Source of the DNA: Bordetella parapertussis
GTDB lineage: Bacteria > Pseudomonadota > Gammaproteobacteria > Burkholderiales > Burkholderiaceae_D
Direction of reading: 5' to 3'
DNA length: 64,000 bases
Assembly (NCBI GenBank): GCA_945866125.1
Contig: CAMBFZ010000005.1
Coordinates: 62,001-126,000 of the forward strand
In this document: one piece after another, positions 17,966-27,438 of the stretch
How the letters are laid out: each line of letters opens with the position of its first letter
Numbering within the stretch: position 1 is the stretch's first letter
Program-made: the position numbers and the translations under genes
Notes under the pieces: generated by a model
The model's input: the letters and a program-made list of their open reading frames with translations, nothing else
The model's database searches: none
Told to the model about the DNA's origin: nothing

Positions 17966-19531
17966 GTAGGTCGCCGCAGCGAGCAGGCGCTGCGTGTAGG
18001 CCTGCGTTGGCGCGGACAACACCGTCGCTGTGCTACCGCTCTCCACCACTAAACCATCTTTGAGCACCAGCACCCGATGCGCCATGGCGCGTATAACGGC
18101 AAGATCATGGCTGATGAAAAGATAGGCGATACCGTATTTTTTTTGCAAGCCAGCGAGTAATTCGAGTACCTGCATTTGCACCGACACATCCAGCGACGAA
18201 GTGGGCTCATCAAGCAAAATCAGTGCAGGTTTCAGAATCAGTGCACGGGCAATTGCAATACGCTGGCGCTGCCCTCCCGAAAACTCATGCGGATAGCGCG
18301 TCATCATCGATTCAGACAAACCGACTTCTTGCAAACAAGCCGCTACTGCATCACGCAAAGCCGCCTGCGAGAGCTGCGGCTGATGAAGTGCGAGCCCTTC
18401 ACCCACACTTTGCTCAATGGTTCGGCGCGGCGATAACGAAGCAAATGGGTCCTGAAAGACGACCTGCATCTGCGCACGCAGAGGGCGCAGCGCACTCGCC
18501 TCCATGTCACTAATCAGGTGGTCGCCAAAACGAATACGGCCTTCTGTGCGCGCCACAGACAAGCGCAACAGCGCCATGCCCAACGTCGATTTTCCTGAGC
18601 CGGACTCCCCCACAATTCCCAAGGTCTCACCGCGCGACAGCGCAACATCGACTTCATCAACCGCGACAAAATCACGCCTCTTAAACCAGCCCTGCTTAAT
18701 CGAAAAACGACAACGCAGGCGTTCAGCTTCCAGTAAAAGAGGCCCATCCGGCACGGCTTCGGCAACGAGTCTTTGTGGATGACTGGCCAGTAGTTTTTTA
18801 GTGTAGTCCTCGCGTGGATCAGCAAACAAGGTGGCCGTGGGCGCGACCTCAATGAGCCGGCCCTGCTCCATCACGCCCACTCGGTCGGCAAAACTTTTGA
18901 CCAGATTAAGGTCATGCGTAATCATCAGCACAGCCATGTTTTCTTCGCGCTGCAATTGATTGAGCAGCGCCAGAATCTGCACCTGTATCGTCACATCAAG
19001 CGCGGTGGTCGGCTCATCAGCAATCAATAGTTTGGGCTTGCACGCCAGCGCCATCGCAATCATTGCGCGCTGTCGCTGCCCACCCGAGAGCTCGTGCGGA
19101 TAGGATAACGCGCGGCGCGCCGGTTCCGGGATGCCGGTTTTGTCGAGCAGGGCTACAGCACGATTCGCCGCGTCGCGACCGTTCATACCTTCGTGCAGCA
19201 TCAGCACTTCCGCAATCTGGTTACCGATTGTGAAAAGCGGATTCAACGCCGTCATCGGCTCCTGAAAAATCATCGCGATATCTTTGCCGCGCAAGCCACG
19301 CAGCGCTGCGTCAGATTTGCTCAGGATATCGTCGCCATCAAACAGAATGCGCCCGCTGGTCTGCGCATCGGGGTTGAGCTTCAGCATAGACCGTGCGCTG
19401 ACTGTTTTTCCAGACCCAGACTCGCCCACCAGAGCAAATTTTTCTCCTGCCGCGATCTCGAAATTGACACCATCGACGACGGTAGTCGTGCCAAAGCGCA
19501 CACACAAATTTTCAACGCGCACCAGGCTCAT
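17954..19531 (-). CDS. yejF: Peptide ABC transporter, double ATPase subunit YejF
   Basis: Energises import through YejBE. A fused protein of 525 residues carries two ABC ATPase domains. The first has Walker A GESGSGKT near residue 35, signature LSGGQRQRAMIAMAL and Walker B LLIADEPTTALD. The second has GESGSGKS, FSGGQRQRIAIARAL and LILLDEPTSSLD. The ATG at 19531 has GGAG upstream and forms an ATGA overlap with the yejE stop, so an ATG 34 codons further upstream is rejected. Last gene of yejABEF. Confidence 0.94.
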   Translation of the reverse strand: MSLVRVENLCVRFGTTTVVDGVNFEIAAGEKFALVGESGSGKTVSARSMLKLNPDAQTSGRILFDGDDILSKSDAALRGLRGKDIAMIFQEPMTALNPLFTIGNQIAEVLMLHEGMNGRDAANRAVALLDKTGIPEPARRALSYPHELSGGQRQRAMIAMALACKPKLLIADEPTTALDVTIQVQILALLNQLQREENMAVLMITHDLNLVKSFADRVGVMEQGRLIEVAPTATLFADPREDYTKKLLASHPQRLVAEAVPDGPLLLEAERLRCRFSIKQGWFKRRDFVAVDEVDVALSRGETLGIVGESGSGKSTLGMALLRLSVARTEGRIRFGDHLISDMEASALRPLRAQMQVVFQDPFASLSPRRTIEQSVGEGLALHQPQLSQAALRDAVAACLQEVGLSESMMTRYPHEFSGGQRQRIAIARALILKPALILLDEPTSSLDVSVQMQVLELLAGLQKKYGIAYLFISHDLAVIRAMAHRVLVLKDGLVVESGSTATVLSAPTQAYTQRLLAAATYSTL

Positions 19532-20574
19532 GATTTTCTCCGCACATCCAGCGCGTTGCGCAAGGCGTCGCCAATATTGGTGAGCAAAAGCAGCGTCACG
19601 GTCAGCACCATAAAGGTCGATAAGGCGATCCACCAGGCGTCGAGATTATTTTTTCCCTGTGCAAGCAGCTCACCCAGACTTGGCGTCGATGGCGGTACGC
19701 CGAGCCCGAGAAAATCCAGGCTCGTCAACGCCAAAATCGCGGCACTCATGCGAAACGGTAAAAAAGTCACCACCGGCGTAAGGCTATTGGGCAGCACATG
19801 GCGCCAGATAATTTGCCAATTCGACAGACCCAGCGCACGCGCTGCCTGCACATAATCAAGATTACGGTTGCGTAGAAAATCGGCGCGCACATAATCCGAC
19901 AAACCCATCCAGCCAAACAGCGATAACAACACCAGGAGCAACGCGACACTCGGCTCAAAAATGGAGGCAAAAATAATCAGCAGATACAGCTCCGGCATTG
20001 AACTCCAGATTTCCATAAACCGCTGAAAAAACAGATCAGTCTTACCCGCAAAATAACCCTGCACCGCACCAGTGAGCACACCGAGCACCACACCCGTGAT
20101 CGTCAGCGCCAGCCCAAACAAAATCGACACGCGAAACCCATACAACAACCGCGCCACAACGTCGCGCCCGCGATCGTCCGTACCCAGCCAGTTGTCGCCG
20201 GTTGGGGGCGCCGGATTAGGCGCCTTGGCAAAATAATTAAGTGTGTCAAAACGATAGTGATTGACCGGATAGATCGCCCAATTGCCGCGCTGCTTAAATT
20301 GATCTTGAATGAAGGGATCGAGATAATCTGCCGGCGAATCAAAGTCGCCACCAAATGCTTTTTCCGAATAGTCAGTAAAAATCGGAAACATCAACTGCCC
20401 GTGGTAGCGCGCCACCAATGGCCTGTCATTGGAGACAAACTCGGCACCCAAACTAATGACGAAGAGCGCCGAAAAAATCAGCAGGCTCCAGTAGCCGCGC
20501 CGGCTTTGTTTGAAGCGCTGCCAGACTCGCCGCCCCGGCGACACTGATTGTGCTGTTTGGGTCACCGTATTCAT
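19528..20574 (-). CDS. yejE: Peptide ABC transporter permease YejE
   Basis: Inner-membrane permease of the Yej importer, 348 residues. An N-terminal transmembrane segment (WSLLIFSALFVISL) is followed by a long periplasmic loop and five helices, with the family EAA-like motif in AARALGLSNWQIIWRHVLPN. NWLGTDDRGRDVVARLLYG is typical of the DppC/OppC class. Start and stop codons overlap the neighbours by four bases on both sides (ATGA), showing translational coupling. Confidence 0.94.
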   Translation of the reverse strand: MNTVTQTAQSVSPGRRVWQRFKQSRRGYWSLLIFSALFVISLGAEFVSNDRPLVARYHGQLMFPIFTDYSEKAFGGDFDSPADYLDPFIQDQFKQRGNWAIYPVNHYRFDTLNYFAKAPNPAPPTGDNWLGTDDRGRDVVARLLYGFRVSILFGLALTITGVVLGVLTGAVQGYFAGKTDLFFQRFMEIWSSMPELYLLIIFASIFEPSVALLLVLLSLFGWMGLSDYVRADFLRNRNLDYVQAARALGLSNWQIIWRHVLPNSLTPVVTFLPFRMSAAILALTSLDFLGLGVPPSTPSLGELLAQGKNNLDAWWIALSTFMVLTVTLLLLTNIGDALRNALDVRRKS

Positions 20575-21635
20575 CGCGCCAGACTTTCAAATTGCACGCG
20601 TGGGTCTGCCCACACGTAGCACAGGTCACCAAGGAGTTTGACCACAAGGCCAATGAGGGTAAATAGATACAGCGTACCCAGCACCACCGGATAATCGCGC
20701 CGCACCACCGATTCATACGACAGCAGTCCCAGACCATCGAGCGAAAACAAGGTCTCGATGAGTAAGCTGCCCGCAAAAAAAGCACCAATAAACGCTGCCG
20801 GAAAGCCAGTGACCAATGGGATCAGCGCATTTCGAAAAACGTGCTTGTAGAGCACCACCTGCTCCGACAGACCTTTGGCGCGCGCGGTCAGCACATACTG
20901 TTTGCGTATCTCTTCCAAGAAGGTATTTTTGGTCAGCATCGTCATCACCGCAAATGAACCTGCGACCGAGGCCGTCACGGGTAGCGCAATGTGCCATAGA
21001 TAGTCTTTTGTTTTGCCCAACCAGGATAAGGTCTCCCAGTCGTCTGAGGTCAAACCCCGCAACGGGAACCATTGCACGAAGCTGCTACCGGCAAACATCA
21101 CCAGCAAAAAAACCCCCAACACAAAACCAGGAATCGAATACCCAACCAACACCAGCATGCTGGTGACATTATCAAAGCGACTGCCCTCGCGCACCGCCTT
21201 GGCGATCCCCAGCGGCACCGAAATAAAATAGGTCAGGAAGAAAGTCCACAGTCCGATTGTGATCGAGACGGGCAGCTTGGATTTGACGAGCTCCCAGACG
21301 TCCATGTGATGATAAAAACTTTGCCCAAGATCGAACCGGGCAAAGCCCCTGAGCATCAGCCAAAAACGCTCCGCCGGTGGCTTATCGAAACCATACAGCG
21401 CCTTGATCTCGGCGACGCGCTCGGCATCAATGCCTTGTCGACCGCGATAATCAGAGGCCCCTGCGCCGGAAGATTCACCTGCCGCGCCAGCCTGGCCTTT
21501 TTTTAATTCCATCAAGGCTTGCTCAACCGGTCCGCCGGGGACAAATTGTATGACAGCGAAAGTAATCGCAATGACCCCGAGCAGCGTGGGGATCATCAGC
21601 AAAATACGTTTGGCAATGTATGACCAGATATTCAT
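20571..21635 (-). CDS. yejB: Peptide ABC transporter permease YejB
   Basis: Second inner-membrane permease, 354 residues. It starts with the DppB-like IAKRILLMIPTLLGVIAITF and carries the coupling motif TARAKGLSEQVVLYKHVFRN. A charged, Gly/Ala-rich insert (about residues 44-70) precedes the GIDAERVAEIKALYGFDKP segment typical of YejB. It overlaps yejE by four bases and follows yejA with a 21-base gap. Confidence 0.94.
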   Translation of the reverse strand: MNIWSYIAKRILLMIPTLLGVIAITFAVIQFVPGGPVEQALMELKKGQAGAAGESSGAGASDYRGRQGIDAERVAEIKALYGFDKPPAERFWLMLRGFARFDLGQSFYHHMDVWELVKSKLPVSITIGLWTFFLTYFISVPLGIAKAVREGSRFDNVTSMLVLVGYSIPGFVLGVFLLVMFAGSSFVQWFPLRGLTSDDWETLSWLGKTKDYLWHIALPVTASVAGSFAVMTMLTKNTFLEEIRKQYVLTARAKGLSEQVVLYKHVFRNALIPLVTGFPAAFIGAFFAGSLLIETLFSLDGLGLLSYESVVRRDYPVVLGTLYLFTLIGLVVKLLGDLCYVWADPRVQFESLAR

Positions 21636-21656
21636 AAGAGGCTCTATTTTTTTAAG

Positions 21657-23456
21657 CTACCGCGGCTTAGCCTGCCACCAGCTCGAAATCACATACGGGT
21701 CGGCTTGATAATACTTAGGTGACGTCGCCGGTATGCCGAAGCGATTGCGATACGCGACCCGATGGGTTCCTGAATACCAATGCGGCACGACGATATATTT
21801 ATGCAGGAGCACTCGGTCGAGTGCACGCGAAGCGGCCACCAACTGTGGCCGCGAATCTGCGGCCACTAGCGCGCTGACGAGCTTGTCGACCGCCGGATCT
21901 TTCAAGCCCCACGCATTATTGGAGCCTTTTTCATCAGCCGCTTTAGAGCCCAGCATATCGAACATATCGTTACCCGGACTGACCACGTCGGGGAAGCGAA
22001 TGCTGGTCATGTCGAAATCGAATTCTTCCATCCGCTTTTGTACGAGCGCGTTATCGGCGGTACGCTGTTTTACTGCCACGCCGAGTTTTTCCAGATTGCG
22101 CACATAGACACCGATGATGCGCGAGAGGGCCGACTGATCATCCAGAATTTCAAAGCTAAATACCTCGCCTTTGGCATTACGCAGCGCGCCGTCGCGATAT
22201 TCCCAGCCCGCCTCTTTGAATAGCGCACGCGCCTTCAGTAAGTTGGCACGCAGCGACGCCGGGACATCGGTACGCGGAGGCAGAGGCGTGGTATCAAACA
22301 CGGCAGGATCAAGCTGCTCGCGCAGCGGCTCGAGCAAAGCTAGCTCGGCTGGCGAAGGCATGCCATGTGCGCCCAATTCGGAATTACTGAAGAAAGAATC
22401 AATTCGCACGTACTGGCTATAAAAAAGCTGGCGATTCATCCATTCAAAATCCAGTGCCAACCCAAGCGCGCGGCGCACTCGCACGTCTTGAAACTGCGGC
22501 CGCCGCAAGTTCATCACGAAGCCCTGCATACCGGCACCATTGGCGTGCTTGAGCGTGGTTTTGATGAGCTCCCCGTTGGTAAATTTCGGCCCCTTGTACG
22601 CACGTGCCCAATTTTTAGCACGATACTCAACCACGACATCAAACTCACCCGCCATAAAGGCCTCAAGCCGGGCGACATCGTCTTTGTAAAAACGATAGAG
22701 AATGCGGTTGAAATTAAAGCTCCCCTTGCGCACTGGCAGATCATTACCCCAATACTGCGGATTACGTTTAAAGCTGATCGCACGACCAACCTCAAAACGC
22801 TCAATCAAGTACGGGCCACTAGAAACGGGCGGCGTGAGCTGGATCTTGTCGAACGCAACGCCGGCAGCCCATTTGCGCGAAAACACCGGCATGCCGCCAA
22901 CGATCAAGGGCAATTCGCGGTTGGCCGACTTAAAATCAAACCGGACCGAGCGCGCATCAAGCGTCACACACTGCTTCACATCCGCAAAAATCATCTTGAA
23001 TTGCGGCGCGCCCTTGGCTACCAAAGTATCAAAGGAATATTTCACATCCTCGGCCAGCACGGCGTCGCCGTTATTAAACCGTGCCTGCGGATGCAGACGA
23101 AATGTCATCGACAGCCGATCTGGGGCCAGCACCATGTCTTCGGCCAACAGCCCATACATGGTGGCGACTTCGTCGGCAGAATTGACGGCCAGCGTCTCGA
23201 ACATCAAATTTGCCACGCCAGCAGCAGCGACGCCTTTCATTGAGAAAGGATTAAATTTATCAAAGCTGGTGCGCGAATCCGGATTGGCAAGATACAAGTC
23301 GCCGCCTTTCCGTGCATCAGGATTGAAATAATCAAAATGACTGAAGCCGGGTGGGTATTTAGGCGTGTCGTAGAGCGAAAACGCATGCGCTGCCCACGCG
23401 CTTTGGCTGAAAGCGAAACACGACGCCATTACGATAGCGAGAAAAAGTCTGATCAT
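21657..23456 (-). CDS. yejA: Periplasmic peptide-binding protein YejA
   Basis: Solute-binding protein of the family-5 extracellular type, expected to capture oligopeptides; E. coli YejABEF also takes up microcin C. With the start at 23456 the 599-residue protein has a signal peptide ending SAWA-AHA. An open frame extends 60 codons further upstream but would bury the signal, so it is rejected. Family features include YFNPDARKGGDLYLANPD, PPVSSGPYLIERFEVG and the C-terminal HWYSGTHRVAYRNRFGIP. First gene of yejABEF; divergent from fabI. Confidence 0.93.
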   Translation of the reverse strand: MIRLFLAIVMASCFAFSQSAWAAHAFSLYDTPKYPPGFSHFDYFNPDARKGGDLYLANPDSRTSFDKFNPFSMKGVAAAGVANLMFETLAVNSADEVATMYGLLAEDMVLAPDRLSMTFRLHPQARFNNGDAVLAEDVKYSFDTLVAKGAPQFKMIFADVKQCVTLDARSVRFDFKSANRELPLIVGGMPVFSRKWAAGVAFDKIQLTPPVSSGPYLIERFEVGRAISFKRNPQYWGNDLPVRKGSFNFNRILYRFYKDDVARLEAFMAGEFDVVVEYRAKNWARAYKGPKFTNGELIKTTLKHANGAGMQGFVMNLRRPQFQDVRVRRALGLALDFEWMNRQLFYSQYVRIDSFFSNSELGAHGMPSPAELALLEPLREQLDPAVFDTTPLPPRTDVPASLRANLLKARALFKEAGWEYRDGALRNAKGEVFSFEILDDQSALSRIIGVYVRNLEKLGVAVKQRTADNALVQKRMEEFDFDMTSIRFPDVVSPGNDMFDMLGSKAADEKGSNNAWGLKDPAVDKLVSALVAADSRPQLVAASRALDRVLLHKYIVVPHWYSGTHRVAYRNRFGIPATSPKYYQADPYVISSWWQAKPR

Positions 23457-23553
23457 GCGAGCCGGCCACCTGAAGCGGAAAATGGGAGTAAGGATAGCGG
23501 TTTTCGTCCATTCATGCGAAAGCTGCAGCGGGCAATGCAAATTCATTATCAAT

Positions 23554-23582
23554 TTGCCCGCGGCGCTGTGAGCCCCTACAAT
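23554..23582 (+). promoter_or_regulatory. Putative sigma70 promoter for fabI
   Basis: TTGCCC at 23554-23559 and TACAAT at 23577-23582 with an exact 17-base spacer. The transcript would start about 40 bases before the fabI ATG, which has AGGAG six bases upstream. Confidence 0.6.
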
Positions 23583-23629
23583 TGTGTGTTTAGCCAGCGG
23601 CGTCCCGCTCTGGCCCACAGGAGTCTCGA

Positions 23630-24418
23630 ATGGCATTCTTGCAAGGCAAAAAAATCCTCATTACCGGCTTGTTGTCCAACCGCTCCATCGCCTATGGCAT
23701 TGCACAGGCTTGCAAGCGTGAAGGTGCTGAACTGGCCTTCACTTATGTCGGCGAGCGTTTCAAAGATCGCATCGTCGACTTTGCAAAAGAATTCGACAGC
23801 ACGCTGATATTTGACTGCGATGTCGGTAGCGATGAGCAGATCAACGCCGTCTTTACTGACCTGGCCAAATCCTGGGATCAGCTTGATGGGCTGGTGCATG
23901 CGATTGGCTTCGCGCCGCGTGAAGCGATCGCAGGGGATTTTCTGGATGGCCTTTCACGCGAAGGCTTTCGTATCGCGCACGATATTTCCGCCTACAGCTT
24001 TCCTGCCCTCGCCAAGGCAGCCCAGCCTATGCTGTCCTCCAACTCAGCCCTCCTGACGCTATCCTACCTAGGCGCCCTGCGCGCCCTACCCAACTACAAC
24101 ACGATGGGTCTGGCCAAGGCCTCGCTCGAAGCCAGCGTGCGTTATCTGGCAGAGTCTCTGGGCAAACGCGGCGTGCGCGTCAATGGCATCTCGGCCGGCC
24201 CGATCAAGACCTTGGCGGCGTCAGGTATCAAAGATTTCGGCAAGATTCTCAATTTCGTCAAAGACAACGCGCCACTACGTCGCAATGTAACCCTCGACGA
24301 TGTCGGCAATGCTGCCGCGTTTCTGTTGTCGGATCTGGCTTCGGGTATTACCGGCGAAATTACCTACGTTGATGGTGGTTTTTCGCAGGTGGTGGCGGGC
24401 ATGGGGTCAGAGGCCTAA
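23630..24418 (+). CDS. fabI: Enoyl-[acyl-carrier-protein] reductase (NADH)
   Basis: Last reduction step of fatty acid elongation and the target of triclosan-type inhibitors. The 262-residue protein matches FabI at its key positions: Tyr146, Tyr156 and Lys163 (YLGALRALPNYNTMGLAK), with the NAD-binding start ILITGLLSNRSIAYGIA and the HAIGFAPRE loop. Single gene with its own promoter, divergent from yejA. Confidence 0.97.
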   Translation: MAFLQGKKILITGLLSNRSIAYGIAQACKREGAELAFTYVGERFKDRIVDFAKEFDSTLIFDCDVGSDEQINAVFTDLAKSWDQLDGLVHAIGFAPREAIAGDFLDGLSREGFRIAHDISAYSFPALAKAAQPMLSSNSALLTLSYLGALRALPNYNTMGLAKASLEASVRYLAESLGKRGVRVNGISAGPIKTLAASGIKDFGKILNFVKDNAPLRRNVTLDDVGNAAAFLLSDLASGITGEITYVDGGFSQVVAGMGSEA

Positions 24419-24779
24419 CCGATTTGTTGGTAAAAGGCGCCCGCACAGACGCTGGGTATCCGTCTATTTTTTCTACCCCGCCTACGGCAAATAATGCGTT
24501 GACTGGCGGGGAGACTCCCCTCAGCGACGCTTTTGCTGTACAATTCACCCCGCACTGCACCAAACGCAGTTCATTTAGTTGCATCGCAGACCCCCAAGCA
24601 TCAACCTGAAGCCTTCCCGCCTCCCGGTGCCGCTCGACAGAGCACCTATCCGGCGCAAAGCTTTTGTGCCGAAATCTTCCTGTTAAGTTTTCGTCTGTTT
24701 CGTTGGTTGGCGTTGCTTTTTTACGCTGTCGCGTGGCACTTTCTGTGCCCTGCGCGGTATTACATCACGAAAGAAAACA
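24419..24779 (+). promoter_or_regulatory. Long non-coding stretch upstream of rhlE, probable leader
   Basis: 361 bases without a convincing gene. A GGGGA-GAC-TCCCC hairpin (about 24507-24519) may end fabI transcription. TACAAT at 24539-24544 is a candidate -10 without a good -35, and would give an rhlE leader of about 230 bases. Pyrimidine-rich runs (TTTTTTCT, GCTTTTTTAC) mark the leader. Long 5' leaders are common for cold-responsive DEAD-box helicase genes; here this is inferred from length only. Confidence 0.35.
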
Positions 24780-26171
24780 ATGACTTTTGAATCCCTTGGC
24801 TTGCATCCTTTTGTTCTTAAAGCACTCAATGAAGCGGGCTACACCAAGCCCACGACCGTGCAAGAGCAAGCCATCCCTGCCGCAATCGCCGGCCGTGACC
24901 TGCTGGTGTCCTCGCAGACCGGGTCCGGCAAGACCGCAGCCTTCATGCTGCCCGCGCTACACAAGTTTGCAGATGTTGGCCCGACCGAACAAGCAGGTGG
25001 CAAAACCCCCAATCAAGAATCACAATCGAGTCGCGCCAAAGGTGGCGACCGTGCGCGCTTCCGCCCGGCGATGCCAAAAATGTTGGTGCTGACTCCCACC
25101 CGCGAACTGGCCTTGCAGGTCACGACTGCAACCGACAAATATGGCAGTGGCATGCGCCGCGTAAAGGCCGTGTCGATCTTGGGTGGCATGCCTTACCCGA
25201 AACAGATGCAACTGCTGGCACGCAATCCAGAAATTCTGGTTGCCACCCCAGGCCGCCTGATCGACCACATGGAGTCTGGCAAAATCGATTTTTCCCAACT
25301 TGAAATTTTGGTGCTGGACGAAGCCGACCGTATGCTCGACATGGGCTTCATCGACGACATCGAACGGATCATCAGCAACACCCCTGCCACCCGTCAAACG
25401 ATGCTGTTCTCGGCAACGCTGGACGGCTTGGTTGGCAATATGGCGCGCCGCATCACCAAAGATCCATTGGTAATTCAGATCGCCGGCTCCGCATCGAAGC
25501 ACGAAAATATCCAGCAACGCGTTCACTTCGTTGACGATCTGTCACACAAAAATCGCCTGCTTGATCATCTGCTGCGCGATACCTCGATCGATCAGGCCGT
25601 GATTTTTACCGCCACCAAACGCGATGCCGATACCATTGCCGACCGTCTTAACATCGCTGGTTTTGCCGCCGCTGCGCTGCACGGCGACATGCACCAAGGC
25701 GCGCGCAACCGAACACTCGATAGCCTGCGCCGCGGTCAAGTCAAGGTCCTCGTGGCAACCGACGTCGCAGCACGCGGCATCGACGTGCCCGCTATCACCC
25801 ACGTGTTCAACTACGATCTGCCAAAATTTCCGGAAGATTATGTGCACCGTATTGGCCGGACGGGTCGTGCTGGCCGCAATGGTATCGCCGTGTCGCTAGT
25901 CAATCATGCCGAAGGCATGAACGTCAAACGCATCGAACGCTTCACCAAGCAATTGATCCCGGTTGATGTCATTGCCGGTTTCGAACCGAAGAAAACTTCG
26001 TCGGCGAGCCGCCCTTCCCGTCCAAACGGCTGGCGTCCAGGTGATGGCCGCAATGCTGGTGCGGCCAAGCCAGGACAACGCACCTTTAGCAAGCCAGGCG
26101 CACCACGCAAAGAAGCCGGTAGTGGCGGCGGCTACAAAGGCAGCCGTCCAAGCGATGCACGGCGCGGCTAA
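24780..26171 (+). CDS. rhlE: DEAD-box ATP-dependent RNA helicase RhlE
   Basis: RNA-remodelling helicase linked to ribosome assembly and RNA decay. The 463-residue protein has the Q motif (FESLGLHPFVLKALNEAGY ... PTTVQEQAIP), motif I SSQTGSGKT, motif Ia PTREL, the DEAD box in VLDEADRMLDMGF, motif III SAT and motif VI HRIGRTGRAGR. A charged insert after motif I (about 68-97) and a Gly/Arg/Ser-rich tail fit RhlE. It is followed by a strong hairpin and then selD. Confidence 0.94.
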   Translation: MTFESLGLHPFVLKALNEAGYTKPTTVQEQAIPAAIAGRDLLVSSQTGSGKTAAFMLPALHKFADVGPTEQAGGKTPNQESQSSRAKGGDRARFRPAMPKMLVLTPTRELALQVTTATDKYGSGMRRVKAVSILGGMPYPKQMQLLARNPEILVATPGRLIDHMESGKIDFSQLEILVLDEADRMLDMGFIDDIERIISNTPATRQTMLFSATLDGLVGNMARRITKDPLVIQIAGSASKHENIQQRVHFVDDLSHKNRLLDHLLRDTSIDQAVIFTATKRDADTIADRLNIAGFAAAALHGDMHQGARNRTLDSLRRGQVKVLVATDVAARGIDVPAITHVFNYDLPKFPEDYVHRIGRTGRAGRNGIAVSLVNHAEGMNVKRIERFTKQLIPVDVIAGFEPKKTSSASRPSRPNGWRPGDGRNAGAAKPGQRTFSKPGAPRKEAGSGGGYKGSRPSDARRG

Positions 26172-26191
26172 CCAAAGCGACGCGTAACAAC

Positions 26192-26230
26192 ACACTGGCC
26201 CCCGGCAATGCCGGGGGCCAGTGTCGTTTC
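26192..26230 (+). terminator. Strong hairpin terminator after rhlE
   Basis: A perfect 15-bp inverted repeat (26192-26206 and 26210-26224) around a three-base AAT loop, very GC-rich, followed by CGTTTC. The T-run is short, so termination is likely but not certain. It starts 21 bases after the rhlE stop. Confidence 0.75.
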
Positions 26231-26291
26231 AAGACCCGGATCCCGCGTCAAAATACGCGACAATTTTGCTTCCAAAATAGGAAAGCCCGAC

Positions 26292-27350
26292 ATGAACACC
26301 GCAGCAGAGCAGACTCTGAAACTGACCTCGTTTTCCCATGGTGGAGGCTGCGGGTGCAAAATCGCACCGGGCATCCTGGCTGACATTCTCAAACAATCCC
26401 CGGGCTTTCCGGTACCCGCTCAACTATTGGTCGGCATCGAGACCGCCGATGACGCTGCAGTCTATCTGCTCAATGACGAACAAGCCCTGATTGCAACCAC
26501 TGATTTTTTCATGCCCATCGTCGACGATCCGACCGACTTTGGCCGCATCGCTGCCACCAACGCAATCTCAGATGTCTATGCCATGGGCGGCACACCGATC
26601 ATGGCGCTCGCATTAGTCGGCATGCCGATCGACAAACTTCCTATCGAGACCATCGGAAAAATTCTCGCAGGCGGTGCATCCATCTGTGCCGAGGCGGGTA
26701 TTCCAATTGCCGGCGGACATACGATTGACTCCGTTGAACCCATTTACGGACTTGTGGTGATGGGACTGGTACATCCGTCGCGCATTAAGCGTAATGCCGA
26801 CGCGCGCGCCGGCGATAAACTCATCCTGGGCAAGCCACTTGGTGTGGGCATTCTGTCGGCAGCGCTCAAGAAAAATGCGCTCGATACAGCGGGGTACGGC
26901 GCCATGATTGACAGCACCACCAAACTCAATACGCCAGGCAGAGAGTTGGCCGCTATCGCTGGCGTCCATGCACTTACCGACGTGACCGGCTTTGGCTTGT
27001 TGGGGCATGCGCGCGAAATGGCGCGCGGTGCAAGTTTGCAAGTGCGCCTGCACATGCAGGCCGTACCGTTTCTGCCGCAAGCCGAGTCTCTGGCAGCGCA
27101 AGGTTTCATCACCGGCGCATCGGCGCGCAACTGGGCAGGCTATCAACAAGACATCCGTCTTGACCCGACCATCACACCCCTGCAGCAAGCGCTGCTGACC
27201 GATCCACAAACGTCGGGTGGATTGTTAGTTGCCTGTGATGCGGACTCGGTGGAACAGGTCCTTGCTATCTTTTACGCACACGGATTTCAGGAGGCCGCTG
27301 TTGTGGGCGAGATGATGAACGGTGAGGCAGAGGTAACCGTTCTGCCCTAG
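26292..27350 (+). CDS. selD: Selenide, water dikinase (selenophosphate synthetase)
   Basis: Makes selenophosphate from selenide and ATP, the selenium donor for selenocysteine and for 2-selenouridine in tRNA. Using ATG 26292 the protein is 352 residues. The glycine-rich active site SHGGGCGCK places Cys20 and Lys23 at the positions of E. coli Cys17 and Lys20, so this is the cysteine form, not selenocysteine. ATP-binding motifs include TDFFMPIVDDPTDFGRIAA and AGGHTIDSVEPIYG. The selenium-using genes selA, selB or mnmH are not adjacent, although partners are often clustered in related bacteria. Confidence 0.95.
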   Translation: MNTAAEQTLKLTSFSHGGGCGCKIAPGILADILKQSPGFPVPAQLLVGIETADDAAVYLLNDEQALIATTDFFMPIVDDPTDFGRIAATNAISDVYAMGGTPIMALALVGMPIDKLPIETIGKILAGGASICAEAGIPIAGGHTIDSVEPIYGLVVMGLVHPSRIKRNADARAGDKLILGKPLGVGILSAALKKNALDTAGYGAMIDSTTKLNTPGRELAAIAGVHALTDVTGFGLLGHAREMARGASLQVRLHMQAVPFLPQAESLAAQGFITGASARNWAGYQQDIRLDPTITPLQQALLTDPQTSGGLLVACDADSVEQVLAIFYAHGFQEAAVVGEMMNGEAEVTVLP

Positions 27351-27438
27351 CGAGAGGCGAGCCGGACTCGCTCACATTGCCCTGTTTCTCTATTTCGCGG
27401 CTTGCTACACTAGCGCTGTTTACTTCCCCAAACCGATC

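Noticed and set aside
22365..23243. 292-codon plus-strand open frame opposite yejA
   Set aside because: Antisense to a clear binding-protein gene; composition follows the codon bias of yejA.
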